Origin: QFOX01 sp033763655
Lineage (GTDB): Bacteria; Pseudomonadota; Alphaproteobacteria; Rickettsiales; UBA3002
Assembly: GCA_033763655.1 (NCBI GenBank)
Contig: JANRKD010000027.1
Span: 1-64,000, forward strand
Direction: 5' to 3'
Length of the DNA: 64,000 nt
The translations under genes and the position numbers were made by a program. Shown one piece after another: positions 31,362 to 40,727 of the stretch (position 1 is its first letter; each line of letters begins with the position of its first letter). The notes beneath the pieces were generated by a model that was given only the letters and a program-made list of their open reading frames with translations, did no database searches and was not told where the DNA came from.

Positions 31362-33179
31362 ATGAACGCACCCACCGCCCATGTGCCCGCCCCCGTGCTT
31401 GAATGGCGCGACGGCATGCCTGTTTCCGCCGCGTTTGACGATGTGTATTTTTCGCGGGCGGGCGGGGTCGCCGAAACCGAGCATGTTTTCCTGCGCGGCA
31501 ACGGCCTGCCCGAACGCTGGCAGGATAGGGCGGCATTCACTATTGGTGAGATGGGCTTTGGCACGGGACTGAATTTCCTCGTTGCCCTCAAACAGTTCCG
31601 GGCGACGGCCTCCGCCGGTGCAGTATTGCATTACGTCGCCATCGAAAAATTTCCGCTGCCGCCCGATGCCTTACGCGCCGCGCTGGCGGCACAGCCTGGG
31701 CTTGAGCAAGAGGCGGCAGAACTCATCGCCGCCTACCCGCTGCGCTTGCCGGGGGTTCACCGGATTACCCTCGATGGGGTGCGGCTGACCCTGTGCTTTG
31801 GCGATGTCGCGGCGTTGCTGCCCGACATCCGCACGCCGATAGATGCCTGGTTCCTCGATGGGTTTTCGCCGGCCAGAAACCCCGAGATGTGGGCAGAAAC
31901 GCTGTGGGCTGAGCTGGCGCGGCTCAGCGCGCCGGAAGCGACGTTGGCGACCTTCACCGCCGCCGGGCAGGTGCGGCGCGGGTTGCAGGCGGCGGGGTTT
32001 GTTATCGAAAAACAGCCGGGCTTCGGCCATAAGCGCGACATGCTGGTAGGGCGCTATACGGCGACGGATCAGGCGCTGCCGTCGCGCCTGACGCGCGCCG
32101 CAACCGCCATCGTCATCGGCGCGGGCATCGCCGGGGCGACGGTGGCACGGGCGCTGGCCGAGCGGGGCTATGCGGTGATGGTGCTGGAGCGCGGGGTGGT
32201 CGCAGGGGGTGCCTCGGGCAATGCGGCAGGCGTGCTGTTCCCGCAACTGACCAAACGCTGGAATACGTCGAGCGCCTGGTATTTCACCGCCTATGGCTAT
32301 GCGCTCAGGCAATTGCGGCGCTGGCAGGCCGAGGGGTTGCGGTTTGAGCTTGCGACCACTGGCATGCTGCGCCTGCCGCGCCATGCCGATGAAGATGCGC
32401 AGTTGCGTGCGTTACACGAAACCCATGGGTTCGACCCCGCCATTGTTCATTGGCTCGATCGCGATGACGCGCGCGCGCAGGCCGGGGTAGCACTACCGAC
32501 GGGCGCCGCGTTTTTCCCCGAGGGGAGCTGGGTCAATCCATCGCAATTATGCGCCAGCTTGCTTGCCCACCCGAAGATTACGCTGCGCGAACACGCCTCC
32601 GTGACGAAGTTTGCCCGCACGGGGCAGCAATGGGGCGTGACGCTGGCGGATGGCGAAGTAATTCCGGCGGATCTCTGCTGCATCGCAGCGGCGGGGGAAA
32701 GCGCACAATGGTTGGCGAATGAAGGAATTACCCTTGGTGCGGTCGGCGGGCAGGTCAGCGTTTTTGCTGCGGGCAATGCTGCATCTTCGCTGCGCAGCAT
32801 TGTATGCCATCGCGGGTATGTTATTCCGACAGCGCAGGGCCTGCTGGTTGGGGCCACTTACCACCGCGACGATATGCTGGCGGTAACGCCTGCACGCCAT
32901 GACGAAAACCGGGAAGCGCTTCTTGCCATTCTGCCGCAATGGCACACGGGCGACGCCATCGCGGGGCGCAGCAGTATCCGCGCGACCACGCCGGATCGCC
33001 TGCCATATATCGGGGCGTTGGCGCACGGGCTGTATGTCACGACGGGGCATGGCTCACGCGGGTTGCTCTCGGCGCCGCTGGCGGCGGAGATTATTGCCAG
33101 CGACCTGACGGGCGAAACGCCGCCGGTGACGCAGGCATTGCTTAAGGCCGTTCATCCGCTGCGTTTCAGGAAAGGCTGA
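31362..33179 (+). CDS. mnmC: Bifunctional tRNA mnm5s2U34 methyltransferase/oxidoreductase MnmC
   Basis: The 605-residue protein completes the 5-methylaminomethyl modification at the tRNA wobble uridine. The N-terminal MnmD domain (about 1-235) has GEMGFGTGLNFLVAL for SAM binding and DAWFLDGFSPARNPEMW. The C-terminal MnmC1 domain is FAD-dependent: AIVIGAGIAGATVARALAER, GASGNAAGVLFPQ and RATTPDRLPYIGAL near the end. The start at 31362 matches the family (PAPVLEWRDGMPVSAAFDDVYF begins at residue 9). Its 3' end overlaps convergent murI by 14 bases. Confidence 0.95.
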   Translation: MNAPTAHVPAPVLEWRDGMPVSAAFDDVYFSRAGGVAETEHVFLRGNGLPERWQDRAAFTIGEMGFGTGLNFLVALKQFRATASAGAVLHYVAIEKFPLPPDALRAALAAQPGLEQEAAELIAAYPLRLPGVHRITLDGVRLTLCFGDVAALLPDIRTPIDAWFLDGFSPARNPEMWAETLWAELARLSAPEATLATFTAAGQVRRGLQAAGFVIEKQPGFGHKRDMLVGRYTATDQALPSRLTRAATAIVIGAGIAGATVARALAERGYAVMVLERGVVAGGASGNAAGVLFPQLTKRWNTSSAWYFTAYGYALRQLRRWQAEGLRFELATTGMLRLPRHADEDAQLRALHETHGFDPAIVHWLDRDDARAQAGVALPTGAAFFPEGSWVNPSQLCASLLAHPKITLREHASVTKFARTGQQWGVTLADGEVIPADLCCIAAAGESAQWLANEGITLGAVGGQVSVFAAGNAASSLRSIVCHRGYVIPTAQGLLVGATYHRDDMLAVTPARHDENREALLAILPQWHTGDAIAGRSSIRATTPDRLPYIGALAHGLYVTTGHGSRGLLSAPLAAEIIASDLTGETPPVTQALLKAVHPLRFRKG

Positions 33180-33936
33180 GTAGCCGCACATCCTCGAAGC
33201 CCTCGCGCTGGAAAATATCGCGGTAGCGCGCGATGTCGGCCCCGGCAGTGACATAGGCGACGGAGGTTGGCGGCATGGCATCGGCCAGCGCCAGCGCGCG
33301 CCGCGCAATCGCCGCGCCCGAATCAATCCAGTGGACGGGCCAGGGGGCAACGCGCTGCAGGGCCTGCGCAATCAGCGGGTAATGGGTGCATCCGAGCACG
33401 ATGCAATCGGTTTTGCCGCGCGCGTCGTCATGAAAGGCGGGGGACAGTTCGGCGCGCAGGGCGTCGTCGGTGACAGCCTCGCCCAGCAGCAGTGCCTCGG
33501 CCATGGCGGCGAGGTTGGGCGCACCGTAGCGATCGACCACGCAATCGGCGGCGAACTGCGTGACCAGCCCGTGGCTGTAGGCGCTGCCGGCGGTGTTGGG
33601 TGTGGCCAGCAGCGTGAAGCGGCGGCTGACGGAATGCTGCGCGGCGGTTTTAACTGCCGGAACCGTGCCGACGAACGGCAGGGCAAAGGCCGTGCGCAGC
33701 GGATCAAGGCACAGGGTGGACAGGGTGTTGCAGGCCAGCACCACCGGCGCCGCCGGGGGCAGGGTGCCAAGCGCCTTAACCAGCGCGTGGGCGCGGGCGT
33801 TGATGTCGGCGGTGCTGCGGCTGCCATAGGGGAAACCGGCCGTGTCGGCGACGTAGGTGAGGGGCCGCGCGGGCGCGAGGGCGCGTAACGCCCGCACGAC
33901 GGAAAGCCCGCCCAGACCCGAATCCAGTACAATCAC
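33166..33936 (-). CDS. murI: Glutamate racemase
   Basis: The 256-residue cytoplasmic enzyme makes D-glutamate for peptidoglycan. It shows VLDSGLGGLSVVRAL with the catalytic-site Asp-Ser, the first catalytic Cys in VLACNTLST, and the second in LGCTHYPLI. The start is a GTG at 33936 after a run of Gs; family members often have only a few residues before DSG, so the start is credible. It overlaps the end of mnmC on the other strand. Confidence 0.93.
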   Translation of the reverse strand: MIVLDSGLGGLSVVRALRALAPARPLTYVADTAGFPYGSRSTADINARAHALVKALGTLPPAAPVVLACNTLSTLCLDPLRTAFALPFVGTVPAVKTAAQHSVSRRFTLLATPNTAGSAYSHGLVTQFAADCVVDRYGAPNLAAMAEALLLGEAVTDDALRAELSPAFHDDARGKTDCIVLGCTHYPLIAQALQRVAPWPVHWIDSGAAIARRALALADAMPPTSVAYVTAGADIARYRDIFQREGFEDVRLLSLS

Positions 33937-34068
33937 CGCGCCCCCCCTGGCGTTTGCCTAAAATGTGAACGACATTTGTCTCATATACGGCATGTCTGCA
34001 ACTTGCTATTCCCGTAAATTTTGCGCATACTAGCGCTTACCGGTGAAGCAGCAACAAAGGAATGTAGC

Positions 34069-35124
34069 GTGGCAGAACAGAGCGCGTTTTTTTCGGTATG
34101 GGCGCAGGATGTCAACTACTGGCTGGTGGTAGAAGGGCCGGGGGCGACGCGGCTGGAGGGATTTTCCGCCCCGTATCACAAAAATAATCTGGCGGCGCGC
34201 AAAGCCGGCGCTCACTGGGCCGAGGCCTGGGCGGCGCTTGAAACGCAGCTTGCTGCGCAGCCGGGTGCGACCACCGGCTACCGCGCGGCGGTCATGCCGG
34301 GCGAGGCCTTGCCCGAATTAGCGGAAGTGACGATGGCGCTGCGGCCACTGGTGGAAATCCATGCGGTGGCGGCGAATCTCTGGCTGGTCGAGGCGGTGCA
34401 TCACGGGCGGCTCGATTGTTACATGCAGCGTGTGCTTGATCGGCGCGGCAAACAGGTCGGGTTTGAGGCGTTCGCCCGTGTTGAGGGGCCCGACGGCGGC
34501 GTTATCGGCGGCGGTGCCATCATGCGTGCCGCCCATGCGCTGCGGATGGAATACCAGCTCGACCGCCTGCTGCATAAACAGGCGATTGAAAGCTTCGTCG
34601 CCAGCGATCTGGAAGGCTATATTTTCATTAATTTCCTGACCGGCTTCATCCACCGTCCGGAAGTCTATCTCGACGGGCTGAGCCAGGCTGTCAGCCGCAC
34701 GCATGTGCGCCCGGCCTCGGTGGTGCTCGATGTGCCGCTGGGCGATTATGCCCGGGATATGGCGAAACTGAAATCCATTGCCCAGTTCTGCCACGCGCGG
34801 GGCTTTGCGCTCGCGCTTGACGATGTCAGCACCAGCGAGGGGCTGGGCGCCCTGCTGAGCGAAATCCGCCCGGCGTTTGTCAAGCTCGACGGCGCGTTTG
34901 GCGTGGATATCGCCCCGGCGCGCGCGCAGGGCATCCTCAGCGACATCGTGCGCGTCAGCCATGCGCACGGGGTGAGTGTGCTGGCCGAAGGGGTCGAAAC
35001 CACCGCGCAGCATGAAGCCTACATGGCGGCGGATGTTGATATGTTCCAGGGCTATTTCTTCGGCGCGCCCGAGCGCCTGCCCCGCCCCTTGCTCGACACG
35101 GCCCGGGTTGCCACCTCGAATTAG
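34069..35124 (+). CDS. EAL-domain protein, probably inactive phosphodiesterase
   Basis: The 351-residue protein has an N-terminal region of about 110 residues without a known fold and a C-terminal EAL domain (about 130-335). Landmarks: GFEAFARVEG in place of ExLxR, FINFLTGFIHRPE, VKLDGAF, LAEGVET and FQGYFFGAP. The Glu expected after the third strand (ITE) is replaced (VVLDVPLG), and DDFG reads DDVS. Loss of the ITE glutamate suggests it does not hydrolyse c-di-GMP but may bind it. It lies just before the Tad pilus locus. GTG start with AAAGGAA upstream. Confidence 0.82.
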   Translation: MAEQSAFFSVWAQDVNYWLVVEGPGATRLEGFSAPYHKNNLAARKAGAHWAEAWAALETQLAAQPGATTGYRAAVMPGEALPELAEVTMALRPLVEIHAVAANLWLVEAVHHGRLDCYMQRVLDRRGKQVGFEAFARVEGPDGGVIGGGAIMRAAHALRMEYQLDRLLHKQAIESFVASDLEGYIFINFLTGFIHRPEVYLDGLSQAVSRTHVRPASVVLDVPLGDYARDMAKLKSIAQFCHARGFALALDDVSTSEGLGALLSEIRPAFVKLDGAFGVDIAPARAQGILSDIVRVSHAHGVSVLAEGVETTAQHEAYMAADVDMFQGYFFGAPERLPRPLLDTARVATSN

Positions 35125-35182
35125 GCGCGGCCACCGCGGCGCTCCCACTGTGACACTTGCGTCGCGTTTTAATAAAATATGG

Positions 35183-35203
35183 CGATAATTCACGCAATTA
35201 TCG
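35183..35203. repeat. Perfect hairpin upstream of the Tad locus
   Basis: CGATAATT-CACGC-AATTATCG, 8-bp arms with a 5-base loop, lies in the AT-rich 157-base gap between the EAL gene and cpaB. It could be an operator for the pilus promoter or an end-of-transcript structure for the EAL gene. No T-run follows. Confidence 0.5.
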
Positions 35204-35281
35204 TACTTATGCTCGCGATTTTCCGTCGCCTCGCTCTAAATTTTATGCTACACCAGAAACGTACTTTTTACATCGGAGTTT

Positions 35282-36238
35282 ATGCCGCAACGTTCCCTCA
35301 TCGTGTTGGCCCTTGGTATTGTGATCGCCCTGGGCACGGCGCTGTCGCTTAAAAGCCGCATGGGCCATGCGCCCAAGGCCGAGCTGTCGCAGGTACTGGT
35401 GGCGGCGACGGATATTGCGGCGGGCCAGTTCGTGCGTAGCGACGCGCAACTGGTGATGGCCGACTGGCCGAAAAATAACATCACCGGCGCGATGCTGACC
35501 AACCTCACCAGCAAAGCGGCGGATTTCAACGGCGCGGTGGCCCGCCGCGCGTTCGTCCGGGGTGAGCCGATTCTGAAAAACCAGCTGGTGCGCAGCAATG
35601 AAGGCGGCTTCATGTCGGCGGTGCTCGACCCGGGCAAGCGCGCCGTGTCGATCGCAGTGGATTCGACCAGCGGCAATGCGGGCTTCATTTTCCCCGGCGA
35701 CCGGGTGGATTTAATCCTCACCCATGCGGTGTCGCGCCAGTCGGTGCAGACCCGCGCCAGCGAAACCTTCGTTGAAAATGTGCGGGTGCTGGCGGTGGAT
35801 CAGCGGCTCGACAACCCGGAAAATAAGGCGGTACTCGCCAAAACGGTGACGCTCGAAGTGACCCCTAAACAGGCGGAGGAAATTAACCTCGCCAAGGATT
35901 TGGGCAAAATCTCGCTGTCGCTGCGCAGCCTCGCTACAGGGAATAAAACGGCAGCAACGGTGCCGGTAACGGCGGTCGGAGATACCGGCGACATTACCGC
36001 CAACGAGCCGGAAAGCCTCGACGACATCCTGCGTCCGAATGAGGCGACGACCCCGGCGGCGGAGGTGGCGGAGATCGACCCTTACGCCCCCGCCCCGAAC
36101 GTGACCCGCGACACCGAGGTCAGCAAGCTGATTTCACCCGAGGATGCGGCCGGCAGTCAGGTGACGCTGATTCGCGGCAGCGAGCGCACCCAGGTTCAAT
36201 TTGGCCCCACAACGCAAGAGCAACGCCGTGAACCCTAA
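35282..36238 (+). CDS. cpaB: Flp pilus assembly protein CpaB/RcpC
   Basis: The 318-residue protein has an N-terminal membrane helix and a SAF domain (about 38-95: VLVAATDIAAGQFVRSDAQ, ARRAFVRGEPILKNQLV), followed by a beta-rich CpaB region (KRAVSIAVDSTSGNAGFIFP, GDRVDLILT) and an acidic tail. CpaB works with the secretin in the periplasm during Tad pilus assembly. The ATG follows CGGAG. It overlaps cpaC by 11 bases and opens the operon. Confidence 0.92.
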   Translation: MPQRSLIVLALGIVIALGTALSLKSRMGHAPKAELSQVLVAATDIAAGQFVRSDAQLVMADWPKNNITGAMLTNLTSKAADFNGAVARRAFVRGEPILKNQLVRSNEGGFMSAVLDPGKRAVSIAVDSTSGNAGFIFPGDRVDLILTHAVSRQSVQTRASETFVENVRVLAVDQRLDNPENKAVLAKTVTLEVTPKQAEEINLAKDLGKISLSLRSLATGNKTAATVPVTAVGDTGDITANEPESLDDILRPNEATTPAAEVAEIDPYAPAPNVTRDTEVSKLISPEDAAGSQVTLIRGSERTQVQFGPTTQEQRREP

Positions 36239-37706
36239 ACGCAGACAGACACCATGGAGAATCGCCCTGCTGGTGGCGGCGGGCCTGCTGGCGGGCGGCC
36301 CGGCGACGACCCGGGCGGCGGGCGGCGATGATTTCTACAGCGCGCTGGGCGGTGCGATTCAGGTCGAAATCAACAAAGGCACGCCGGTGCATCTGTCGGC
36401 GGCGGCGACGTCGGTGGCGATTGCCGACCCGGCGATTGCCGACGTGCAGGTGATTTCGCCGCGCCTGCTGATGGTGGCGGGCCGTGGTGTCGGCGAGACC
36501 AGCATTCTCGCAGTCGATGCGCGCGATAACGTGATTTTACAGGGTACGGTGAATGTCACCCATAACCTCAGCCGCCTGACCCGCGCGCTGAACGAAATGA
36601 ACCCCGCCGCCAAAATCAGCGCCACCTCGGCGGATAATGCGATTGTGCTCAAAGGCAAGGTGGATTCGCCGGTATTGTCGGAAAAATTGCAGCGGCTGGC
36701 CAGTGGGTTCCTGTCGGGCGACAAACAGCAGGTCATCAACATGCTCGACACCAGCGCGGGCGATCAGGTGATGCTGAAAGTGCGTGTGGTCGAGCTGCGC
36801 CGCTCGGAACTCAAGCGCTTCGGCATCAACTGGGAAAGCGTCATTAACAGCGGTAATTTTGTGTTCGGGCTGGCGCAGGGGCGTGATTTTATCGGCAACA
36901 CGCTGAATGCGGCGGGCAGCCTCAACACGTTCGACCGTTCGTCGGGCGGCGAAAATGGCATCCTCGCCGGATTTAACGACGGGCGCACCAGCCTCAACAC
37001 CATGATCGACGCGCTCGAAACCGACGGCCTCATCAGCGTGCTGGCCGAGCCGAACCTGACGACGCGCTCCGGCCAGCAGGCGAGCTTCCTTGCCGGCGGT
37101 GAAATCCCGATTCCGGTGCAGGGCGAAAACAATGCGGTGACCATCCAGTACCGCCAGTTCGGCGTCAGCCTGCAATTTACGCCGATCGTGCTGAGCAAGG
37201 ACAAAATCAGCCTGACGGTGCTGCCGGAAGTGAGCGCGCTGTCGGAGGATAACCGGGTGACGACGACGAGTGGCGTCTCGGTGCCGTCCATCACCACCCG
37301 CCGCGCCTCGACCACGGTCGATCTCGGCTCGGGGCAGACCTTCGCCGTCGCCGGGCTGCTGCGCAGCGACAACGCCAACAGTGTTTCGAAATTCCCGTTC
37401 CTCGGCGATTTGCCGGTGCTCGGCGCGCTGTTTCGCTCCAGCTCTTTCCGCAACGACCAGACCGAGCTGGTCATCCTCGTCACGCCGTATATTGTGAAGC
37501 CGGTCGATGACCCGAGCAAGCTGCTGACGCCGCTGGATGGGCTTAACCCCGCCAACGATTTCGAGCGGATTGTGCTGGGCCGTCTGACGAGCGAAAGCCC
37601 GATGCTCCCCGATTCCGCGAAACCCGAAGCGGCAGTACCCGGGCAGAGCTCGCCCGATGCGGCGTTCGCCGGGGTGGGTGGCCATGCCGGATTCCTGTTG
37701 CGTTAG
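36228..37706 (+). CDS. cpaC: Tad pilus secretin CpaC/RcpA
   Basis: The 492-residue protein forms the outer-membrane channel for the Tad pilus. A signal peptide (cleavage near TTRAA) is followed by the pilus-type N domain (GTPVHLSAAATSVAIADPAI, VISPRLLMVAGRGVGETSI), a BON-like segment, and the secretin domain with VLAEPNLTTRSGQQASFLAG, GEIPIPV, VLPEVSALS and TELVILVTPYIVKP. The GTG at 36228 is preferred because a TTG 27 bases upstream adds only residues overlapping cpaB. Confidence 0.93.
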   Translation: MNPKRRQTPWRIALLVAAGLLAGGPATTRAAGGDDFYSALGGAIQVEINKGTPVHLSAAATSVAIADPAIADVQVISPRLLMVAGRGVGETSILAVDARDNVILQGTVNVTHNLSRLTRALNEMNPAAKISATSADNAIVLKGKVDSPVLSEKLQRLASGFLSGDKQQVINMLDTSAGDQVMLKVRVVELRRSELKRFGINWESVINSGNFVFGLAQGRDFIGNTLNAAGSLNTFDRSSGGENGILAGFNDGRTSLNTMIDALETDGLISVLAEPNLTTRSGQQASFLAGGEIPIPVQGENNAVTIQYRQFGVSLQFTPIVLSKDKISLTVLPEVSALSEDNRVTTTSGVSVPSITTRRASTTVDLGSGQTFAVAGLLRSDNANSVSKFPFLGDLPVLGALFRSSSFRNDQTELVILVTPYIVKPVDDPSKLLTPLDGLNPANDFERIVLGRLTSESPMLPDSAKPEAAVPGQSSPDAAFAGVGGHAGFLLR

Positions 37707-37712
37707 GGGGAG

Positions 37713-38081
37713 ATGATGCTGCGATTAGGAATAATGCTGATGCTGATGACAACGCTGGCGGCGTGCGACAATTACACGCCGCGTCCGAAGGTGGCCAGCT
37801 ACGACCCGGCGACGAAAACGCTGACTCTGCCGCACCCCTGCCCGGACTGGAGCCAGTCGCAAACCCATAATTACCTGAACGAAAACCACAGCAATTACGG
37901 CTGCGCGGTCAACACCAACAGCGCCCTGCAGGTGGCCGACCCGAACGATCTGGTGATGGGCCATGGCGACAACCACCCCGATACCGGCATCACCACCAAA
38001 GTGATTGAGGATTACCGCGCGGGCAAACTCCCCGTCGCCCTGACCCCGAACCAGACCGCCACCGGCGAAGCGACGCAATGA
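37713..38081 (+). CDS. cpaD: Short CpaD-like pilus lipoprotein
   Basis: The 122-residue lipoprotein (lipobox TLAAC) has the CpaD core: PHPCPDWSQSQTHNYLNENH, SNYGCAVNTNSALQVADPND, LVMGHG. CpaD helps place the secretin. Typical CpaD is around 200 residues or more, so this version lacks most of the N-terminal half and keeps only the Cys-containing C-terminal module. It lies directly after cpaC and overlaps cpaE by ATGA. A second ATG immediately follows the first and may be the true start. Confidence 0.85.
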   Translation: MMLRLGIMLMLMTTLAACDNYTPRPKVASYDPATKTLTLPHPCPDWSQSQTHNYLNENHSNYGCAVNTNSALQVADPNDLVMGHGDNHPDTGITTKVIEDYRAGKLPVALTPNQTATGEATQ

Positions 38082-39310
38082 TGAAACATCCGGCATCGGG
38101 AACGCTGGGGCATACCCAATTCATGGTTTTTGCCAACGCGGCCAGCGGCGATGCGGCGCGCGCGACGAGCAAAGAACTTGGGTTTACCCATACGCATATG
38201 GCCGAAGGCACGGTGGACGAGGCGGTGGCCTATCTGTCCCAGCACCCTTCGCCGGAAATCCTGCTGGTGGAAATTGGCGACGCCGAAGCGGCCCCCGCCC
38301 AGCTCGACGCGCTGGCGGACGTGGTCAATCTGCACACCAAAGTGCTGGTGACGGGCACGGTCGATAGTATCCGCTTCTATCACTGGCTGAGCGATCTGGG
38401 GATTGACGGCTATTTATTGCAGCCCTTCACCGCCACCGAATTAAAACATGCGATTGCCAAAGGCAGTATCAAAAAGGCGGAAGCGCTCGAAGAAAAAGCC
38501 GGTGAGGCGAAGAAGGTGATTGCGGTTATCGGCGCGCGCGGCGGGGTTGGCACCACCCTGATGGCGAGTAACCTGGCGGCGCTTTTCGCCCGCAACCACC
38601 ACCAGCCCACCGCGCTGGTGGACCTCGATCCCTATTTCGGCTGCGCGGCGCTTTCGCTCGACCTTGAGCCGGGGCGAGGCCTGCGCGATGCGCTCGAAAA
38701 ACCCGACCGCGTCGACGCGCTGTTTCTGGAGCGCGTCATGGTCAAGCCGTTTGCCAATCTCGGGGTGTTAAGCGCGGAAGAACCGCTGATGGATGTGATT
38801 AAAGCGCAGGACAATGCGGGCGAGATGATTTTTGCCGCGCTGCGCGAAAAATTCTCCATCATGGTGGTGGATCTGCCGCGCCAGATGAACCCGCTCACCC
38901 GGCAGGTGCTGGCGATGGCCGACCATGTGATTATCGTCGCCGAGCCGCAGATTACCTCGCTGCGCGACACGCTGCGCCTTAAGGATTACCTGGTCGATAC
39001 CCTGAAGCGGCCGGTGCCGCAGGTGATTTTAAACCGCGTCGGCCTGAGTGCGGCCAATGAATTATCGGCCAAGGAATTCGCTAAAAATTATGGCCACGCG
39101 CCGGTCGCGCAGTTTGCTTTCCTGCATGAGGTGGTGGCGCAGACGGCGCAGGGTGAATTGCTCGACACGCTGCCCAAGCTCAACGTGCTGATGAACCCGC
39201 TGCGCGCGCTGGCCCGCACACTGCTTGGCACCCTCGAGGAGAAAGACGCCCCGCCACCGCAAAAAGCCACCGCTGGTGCGTTGCTGGCACGCCTGAAGGG
39301 CGGCAAATAG
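38078..39310 (+). CDS. cpaE: Pilus assembly ATPase CpaE/TadZ
   Basis: The 410-residue protein has an N-terminal receiver-like domain (about 12-130, lacking a full phospho-acceptor set) and a MinD/ParA-type ATPase domain with ARGGVGTTLMASNLAALFA as deviant Walker A, ALVDLDPYFG and MVVDLPRQMNPLTRQVL. TadZ/CpaE localises the secretion machine to a cell pole. It has ATGA overlap with cpaD and sits 1 base before cpaF. Confidence 0.93.
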   Translation: MMKHPASGTLGHTQFMVFANAASGDAARATSKELGFTHTHMAEGTVDEAVAYLSQHPSPEILLVEIGDAEAAPAQLDALADVVNLHTKVLVTGTVDSIRFYHWLSDLGIDGYLLQPFTATELKHAIAKGSIKKAEALEEKAGEAKKVIAVIGARGGVGTTLMASNLAALFARNHHQPTALVDLDPYFGCAALSLDLEPGRGLRDALEKPDRVDALFLERVMVKPFANLGVLSAEEPLMDVIKAQDNAGEMIFAALREKFSIMVVDLPRQMNPLTRQVLAMADHVIIVAEPQITSLRDTLRLKDYLVDTLKRPVPQVILNRVGLSAANELSAKEFAKNYGHAPVAQFAFLHEVVAQTAQGELLDTLPKLNVLMNPLRALARTLLGTLEEKDAPPPQKATAGALLARLKGGK

Positions 39311-39311
39311 G

Positions 39312-40727
39312 ATGTTCGGCCGCGCCCAGAACAGTGCGAGCGTGGAGCCGGAAACGCCCGCCCCCGCCGCCACCCCGGCCATGCCGCCGCCGGGTGAGTC
39401 ATTGGCGCAAACGGCGGCTACCCGTCTTGCCGGCGTATTCGAGGAGCCGGGTGCTGCGCCGCCCAAAGCGGAAAACCCCCTGCGGGAAACCAAGGAGCGG
39501 ATTTACGCGCGGCTGATGGAGCAAATCGACCTGCAAACCGCCTCGCGCATGCCGCTCGACGAATTGCGCCACCAGATTACCGATGTTATCGGCGAAATCG
39601 TGATGGAGCAGAAACTGGCCATCAATCAGGGCGAACAACAGCTTCTTGCCACCCAGATTGTCGATGACATGATTGGCCTCGGCCCGCTTGAGCCGCTGCT
39701 GCACGACGAACTCATCACCGACATCATGGTCAATGGGCCCGAGCAGGTCTATATCGAGCGCAAGGGCAAGCTTGAGCTGTCGGAGGTGCGCTTCCGCGAC
39801 AACGAGCATGTCATGAATATCGCCCAGCGCATCGTGACGGCGGTTGGCCGCCGGGTCGATGAATCCAGCCCGATCTGCGATGCGCGGCTCAAAGACGGCA
39901 GCCGGGTCAACGTCATCGCGCCGCCCTTGTCGCTCAAAGGGTGCAGCATTTCGATCCGTAAATTCTCGAAAAAGAAAATCACGCTCGACATCATGGCGCA
40001 GCAGAACAACATTTCCGATCAGGTCTGTAAGCTGCTGAAAATCGCCGGCGCCTGCCGCCTGAACCTGATTATTTCGGGCGGTACGGGGTCGGGGAAAACC
40101 ACCCTGCTCAACGCCATGAGCCGCATGATCGACCACGGCGAGCGCGTGGTGACGATCGAGGATGCGGCGGAGTTGCAATTGCAGCAGCCGCATGTGGTGC
40201 CGCTTGAAACCCGCCCCGCCAACCTCGAAGGCGACGGCGAAATCAACATGCGCGATCTGGTAAAAAACGCCCTTCGGATGCGGCCCGACCGCATCATCCT
40301 CGGTGAGGTGCGCGGCGGCGAGGCGATTGATTTGCTGCAGGCGATGAACACCGGCCATGACGGTTCGATGGGTACGTTGCACGCCAACAACCCGCGCGAG
40401 GCGCTGACCCGGCTTGAGAACATGGTCAACATGTCGGGCATGCGCCTGCCCAGCCACGCCATCCGCCACCAGATTTCAAGCGCCGTGCAGCTTATTGTGC
40501 AGATCCAGCGGATGCGCGATGGCGTCCGCCGCATCACCCATGTCACCGAGGTGCTCGGCATGGAAGGCGAGGTCATTATCACGCAGGATCTCTACACCTA
40601 TGTGTTCCACGGCGAGGATGAACACGGCAAACTCATCGGCGAGTTTAAATCTTCAGGCCTGCGGCCGAATTTCACCCGTCAGGCCGCCTATTTCGGATTG
40701 GATAAAGCCCTCCTCGAGTTGGTGTGA
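39312..40727 (+). CDS. cpaF: Pilus secretion ATPase CpaF/TadA
   Basis: The 471-residue hexameric ATPase powers pilus assembly. After a Pro/Ala-rich start (1-55) come the N domain (IGLGPLEPLLHDELITDIMV, NGPEQVYIERKGKLELSEV) and the ATPase core with SGGTGSGKTTLLNAMS (Walker A), VTIEDAAELQL, RPDRIILGEVRGGEAID (Walker B) and TGHDGSMGTLHANNPREAL. It is full length. The stop overlaps a GTG start of tadB. Confidence 0.95.
   Translation: MFGRAQNSASVEPETPAPAATPAMPPPGESLAQTAATRLAGVFEEPGAAPPKAENPLRETKERIYARLMEQIDLQTASRMPLDELRHQITDVIGEIVMEQKLAINQGEQQLLATQIVDDMIGLGPLEPLLHDELITDIMVNGPEQVYIERKGKLELSEVRFRDNEHVMNIAQRIVTAVGRRVDESSPICDARLKDGSRVNVIAPPLSLKGCSISIRKFSKKKITLDIMAQQNNISDQVCKLLKIAGACRLNLIISGGTGSGKTTLLNAMSRMIDHGERVVTIEDAAELQLQQPHVVPLETRPANLEGDGEINMRDLVKNALRMRPDRIILGEVRGGEAIDLLQAMNTGHDGSMGTLHANNPREALTRLENMVNMSGMRLPSHAIRHQISSAVQLIVQIQRMRDGVRRITHVTEVLGMEGEVIITQDLYTYVFHGEDEHGKLIGEFKSSGLRPNFTRQAAYFGLDKALLELV

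Noticed and set aside
36537..37685. 382-codon frame antisense to the secretin gene
   Set aside because: The sense strand encodes an unmistakable CpaC secretin; the antisense product has no domain.
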